The notes below the pieces were generated by a model that saw only the letters and a list, made by a program, of their open reading frames with translations, did not search any database and was not told the DNA's origin. From SIG452 sp045540295 (GTDB taxonomy: Bacteria > Bacillota > Clostridia > UMGS1840), in the NCBI GenBank assembly GCA_045540295.1, contig JAZQGY010000014.1, forward strand, positions 1 to 24,408: DNA of 24,408 nt, read 5' to 3'. The translations under genes and the position numbers were made by a program. Below are positions 21,676 to 24,408 of the stretch, one piece after another; positions within the stretch are counted from its first letter, which is position 1; each line of letters opens with the position of its first letter.

Positions 21676-23181
21676 ATGATGGAAGCAAACATAACAAAAA
21701 CTGTTTGGACAAAAACCGTCACACATCCCATTGAATGGGATTTAAACGTGTCAGATTCCAAACGGGATATTCTAAAAATTTTATCCCAAAAACTTACGGG
21801 CTATGTATCGGAATATACGGTTCGGGACAACTTATTTTCTGCAAAAGTACCTCTTTGTGCCAATCTTCTGTATTTGCCGGAGGGAGATGAAGGTGTCTGC
21901 ATTTCTTCCATTTCTCACGCTGATACCATGTTAATCAAAGAGGAAATTCCAGCCTCTCTGACCTGGGATTTTTCAGAAATAAGCTTTGCTGTTTCTCAGA
22001 ACAACCCGGTGTTTATCAATTCCCGAAAAGCCGGCGTCCGCGGAAAGCTCCACATCACTCTGACGCTCAAGGAGAATATTTCTGTTCCTGCCCCCTCTTT
22101 GGATAGCGACCTGGAGTGCCTTCACGAAACGGTCTGCTCCTACACGGTTTTACAAAATGCAGAAGAAGAATTTCCCGTTTCCCTAAGTTTTCCGTTGCCT
22201 CAAGGAAAACCGCCTGTAGCTGAGATTTTAGGCACTTCTCTGCAAGTCAGAAATCAAGATTTGAAGCCCATTTCCAACAAAGTGGTAGCCAAGGGAGACT
22301 ATCTGGTAAAAATGCTTTATGCATCTACTATGTCCACATTGGAAACCGTTGAATTCTCCTCCCCATTTACGGAAATCATTGACTTGGAAGCCGGGGAAGA
22401 CAGTTGTTTCATCCACGATGTTACTTCAGAAATTTTGGATATCAAAATTGCAGAAAACGAGGAAAATGAACCAAAAACCGTTCATGTAACCGGTGTGATG
22501 CAACTAAAAATCCAAAGCATCAAACAACAAGAGCTTCCTTTGATTACGGATGCTTACAGTCCAAAATTCCCCGTCAAACTCCTCAGACGGACGGCTCCCT
22601 TTGAACAGTTGGAAATTCTGCCGCCGGAAACTACCTCTCTAAAAGAAGTGATGGCGCTTCCCGATGTGCAGCTGGAAAGTATCCTGGATGTGTCCTGTCT
22701 GCCAAAATTGACTGCTACCAGACGGGATGGAGACCGGATTGTGATGTCAGGAGATTTAGACACCAATGTGCTGTATCAGACTCCGTCTGGCATCAACGCT
22801 CTTTCCCGTCAGATTCCTTTTGAATTGATACAGGACCTCCCTGCTCCTTCCGCTTGCGAAAAGGCAACTGCTAAATTATGCTCCAACCATTTTTCCTATA
22901 ACATCTTAAATCAAAGCTCTATCGAGCTTCGGCTGGGCGTTACCGCACAAATTATGCTCCATCAAACCATCAACAAAGAGTATGTGGAAGGAATTCTTCC
23001 CGACCGTGAAACCCCCTTAAAAATTGACCGTGCCCCCATCGTTGCATACATTATTAAACCGGGGGATACCCTGTTTAACATTGCCAAAAAATATGCCACC
23101 ACCGTGGACCGATTAAAAGCCGTCAATAACATTGACGACGACCGTAATTTAAAGGTTGGAAGTTACTTGATTATTGAGTAA
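21676..23181 (+). CDS. SPOCS (DUF3794) and LysM domain protein, probable spore envelope component
   Basis: A 501-residue protein without a signal peptide or membrane helix. Three stretches fit SPOCS/DUF3794 repeats: about 28-110 (DILKILSQKLTGYVSEYTV), about 185-255 (ISNKVVAKGDYLVKMLY) and about 335-430 (VMSGDLDTNVLYQTPSGIN). A LysM domain ends the protein (about 457-501, YIIKPGDTLFNIAKKYATTV). SPOCS domains occur in spore-coat assembly proteins such as SpoVID; LysM would bind peptidoglycan of the cortex. It therefore probably acts in the mother cell at the spore surface. AAAGGAG lies 8 bases from the ATG at 21676; a second ATG follows directly. It is a single-gene transcript between a sigma-E-like promoter and a strong terminator. 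Confidence 0.88.
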   Translation: MMEANITKTVWTKTVTHPIEWDLNVSDSKRDILKILSQKLTGYVSEYTVRDNLFSAKVPLCANLLYLPEGDEGVCISSISHADTMLIKEEIPASLTWDFSEISFAVSQNNPVFINSRKAGVRGKLHITLTLKENISVPAPSLDSDLECLHETVCSYTVLQNAEEEFPVSLSFPLPQGKPPVAEILGTSLQVRNQDLKPISNKVVAKGDYLVKMLYASTMSTLETVEFSSPFTEIIDLEAGEDSCFIHDVTSEILDIKIAENEENEPKTVHVTGVMQLKIQSIKQQELPLITDAYSPKFPVKLLRRTAPFEQLEILPPETTSLKEVMALPDVQLESILDVSCLPKLTATRRDGDRIVMSGDLDTNVLYQTPSGINALSRQIPFELIQDLPAPSACEKATAKLCSNHFSYNILNQSSIELRLGVTAQIMLHQTINKEYVEGILPDRETPLKIDRAPIVAYIIKPGDTLFNIAKKYATTVDRLKAVNNIDDDRNLKVGSYLIIE

Positions 23182-23191
23182 GTCTTAATAT

Positions 23192-23227
23192 AAAAAGCTG
23201 AATTACCGCTTGGTAATCCAGCTTTTT
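23192..23227. terminator. bidirectional terminator between the SPOCS/LysM gene and prsW
   Basis: Stem of AAAAAGCTG and ATTACC paired with GGTAAT and CAGCTTTTT, one internal A-C mismatch and a 4-base loop. A- and T-runs on both sides allow termination of the converging genes. Confidence 0.85.
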
Positions 23228-23235
23228 AACATTTG

Positions 23236-24408
23236 CTATTGTTGGGGTAGTTGCTCAGTCACAGGTGCAAGTTCATCTTGATCGTTCAAAGCTGAAATTT
23301 CCTTCAGACCAACGTCAATCAATACCAAAGCAATAATCCATGCACAAACGGTCATAGCAATCTGCACCAGATAATGCTCAATCTGAATCGGCATATCCCA
23401 GATGGCGTGCATTGCAATACACATGATGTAAAAGGCAACAAACTTTTTGTTGGACAGCTGAGACATTTCAAAAGGACTTCTGCCTTTTGCCAGCACCAGT
23501 GCTCCGCCTAAAATTGCACCCCAGATCACATGTCCGCCCGGTGCCAGCAATGCTCTTACAATCAGCACTTCCATCATAACCGAATTACCGCCGGATAAAC
23601 CGTAACGTAAAATATAGCCTGCCGTTTCAAAAGTTGCAAAGCCTGCACCTACTGCAGCACCGATTAGTAATCCGTTTAACACGTAATTCACATTTTTGGT
23701 CTTCTTCACATAATAAGCAATAATGGTAAGCTTTCCGGTTTCCTCCACAAGTCCCACCAAAATTGCTCCCATATAACCGTCATCAATGGTTACAAAAGAG
23801 AACAGAAGAAGCGTGATTACCAACGACATCGCCCCTCCCACCAGAAAAATGGTTAATGTGGTAAAGAAGCTGATGTTTCTCGGAGCATTGGTTTCCATAA
23901 AAAACACAATGAGGGAAAATGGAACTGCAATAGCACCCATAAAAATCATGCCGGGCAATACATTGGGATTTGCAAAATAATCCCAGCAGAAATACAGTGC
24001 AAAATATGTAATAAATAAAACCGCAAATACTCTGGCAAACAGCCACGGTTTTGGCCAGGTAGAGCTGATTTCACTTTCCGGCGGTGTGGTTTTTTCTGTA
24101 CCGCTGATAAAAATTGCATCCGATTCACTGTTGGTATGTTTTTTAAACACCTCGGAAAACAGACTCTTTAAATTCAGCTTCACAGCACCTTTGCCACCGG
24201 CAAGCTCGTTGATTTTTTTCGTTGCTTTGTTCAGAATGTCTTCCGCAACATTTGGAGTATCCTGCTTAGGGCCAGCATTCGTCTGTCCTGTAGTGCTGTT
24301 GTTTTGCCCCGCAGCTGCTCCAGCTGATGCAGCTTCCTTTTCCGCTTGAGGTTGTTCAGGCTCAGGCTGTACCGGTTCAGATGTCGGTTGCACCGGCTCG
24401 GGGGTCGG
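23236..24408 (-). CDS. prsW: PrsW-family glutamic intramembrane protease, N-terminus cut by the window edge
   Basis: Membrane protease of the PrsW/CAAX-related group; Bacillus PrsW cleaves the anti-sigma factor RsiW. The visible 390 residues begin with a Pro/Gln/Glu-rich stretch, then an Ala/Gly/Asn-rich disordered region to about residue 50, a short helical part, and about eight membrane helices. Counting from the in-frame GTG at 24391-24393, all family motifs are present: Glu217-Glu218-x-x-Lys221 (VEETGKL), Phe-Glu256-x-x-x-Tyr260 (FETAGY), His288 (GGHVIWG) and His329-x-x-x-Asp333 (HAIWD). The frame stays open to the edge with more proline-rich codons, so the true start lies outside the window; that GTG is not supported by a ribosome binding site. 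The substrate is unknown; relatives often carry zinc ribbons in the missing part. Confidence 0.9.
   Translation of the reverse strand, partial: PTPEPVQPTSEPVQPEPEQPQAEKEAASAGAAAGQNNSTTGQTNAGPKQDTPNVAEDILNKATKKINELAGGKGAVKLNLKSLFSEVFKKHTNSESDAIFISGTEKTTPPESEISSTWPKPWLFARVFAVLFITYFALYFCWDYFANPNVLPGMIFMGAIAVPFSLIVFFMETNAPRNISFFTTLTIFLVGGAMSLVITLLLFSFVTIDDGYMGAILVGLVEETGKLTIIAYYVKKTKNVNYVLNGLLIGAAVGAGFATFETAGYILRYGLSGGNSVMMEVLIVRALLAPGGHVIWGAILGGALVLAKGRSPFEMSQLSNKKFVAFYIMCIAMHAIWDMPIQIEHYLVQIAMTVCAWIIALVLIDVGLKEISALNDQDELAPVTEQLPQQ

Overview
The window reads as chromosomal DNA of a spore-forming, low-to-moderate GC Bacillota of class Clostridia. The signs are YabP, YabQ and a SPOCS/LysM protein (sporulation), a DivIC-type divisome protein, TagO/WecB wall-polymer enzymes, a heterodimeric ABC exporter of the clostridial type, and a purine operon in which the usual bifunctional PurH is replaced by a formyltransferase-only protein plus a separate PurO-like IMP cyclohydrolase. 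The genus cannot be named from the sequence. There are no tRNA or rRNA genes, insertion sequences, phage genes or CRISPR arrays, and no gene-free stretch longer than about 240 bases.

Layout. 1-203: left-edge non-coding DNA with two stem-loops, the second being the mfd terminator. 198-4257 (minus): pth-mfd operon from a good sigma-A promoter. 4258-8906 (plus): a perfect-consensus promoter drives two ABC exporter half-subunits and a RelQ-type (p)ppGpp synthetase, ending at a strong terminator shared with the converging wall genes. 8916-11882 (minus): DUF1858 small protein, an unrecognised 90-residue protein, tagO and wecB. 11959-14050 (plus): YkvI-like membrane protein, yabP, yabQ and divIC, tightly packed or overlapping. 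14052-21550 (minus): an eight-gene run purE-purM-purN-purO-like-purH(formyltransferase only)-purD-methyltransferase-amidohydrolase from a sigma-A promoter. 21594-23227 (plus): SPOCS/LysM spore-envelope-type gene with a sigma-E-like promoter. 23236 to the right edge (minus): PrsW-family intramembrane protease, cut at its N-terminus by the window end.

How the genes work together. The pur genes cover the GAR synthetase, GAR transformylase, AIR synthetase, N5-CAIR mutase, AICAR transformylase and IMP cyclohydrolase steps; purF, purL, purC, purB and purK are not here. TagO and WecB supply lipid-linked GlcNAc-1-P and UDP-ManNAc for wall polymers. pth, mfd, yabP, yabQ and divIC all belong to one cluster in Bacillus subtilis (pth/spoVC ... 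divIC); here the two halves lie about 9 kb apart with opposite polarity and unrelated genes between them. Most of the window is ordinary housekeeping DNA. The points worth a second look are the split PurH/PurO arrangement, the degenerate ATP site of the exporter, the sigma-E-like promoters, the 9-base coding repeat at the ABC gene junction, and two hairpins that are not clean terminators.
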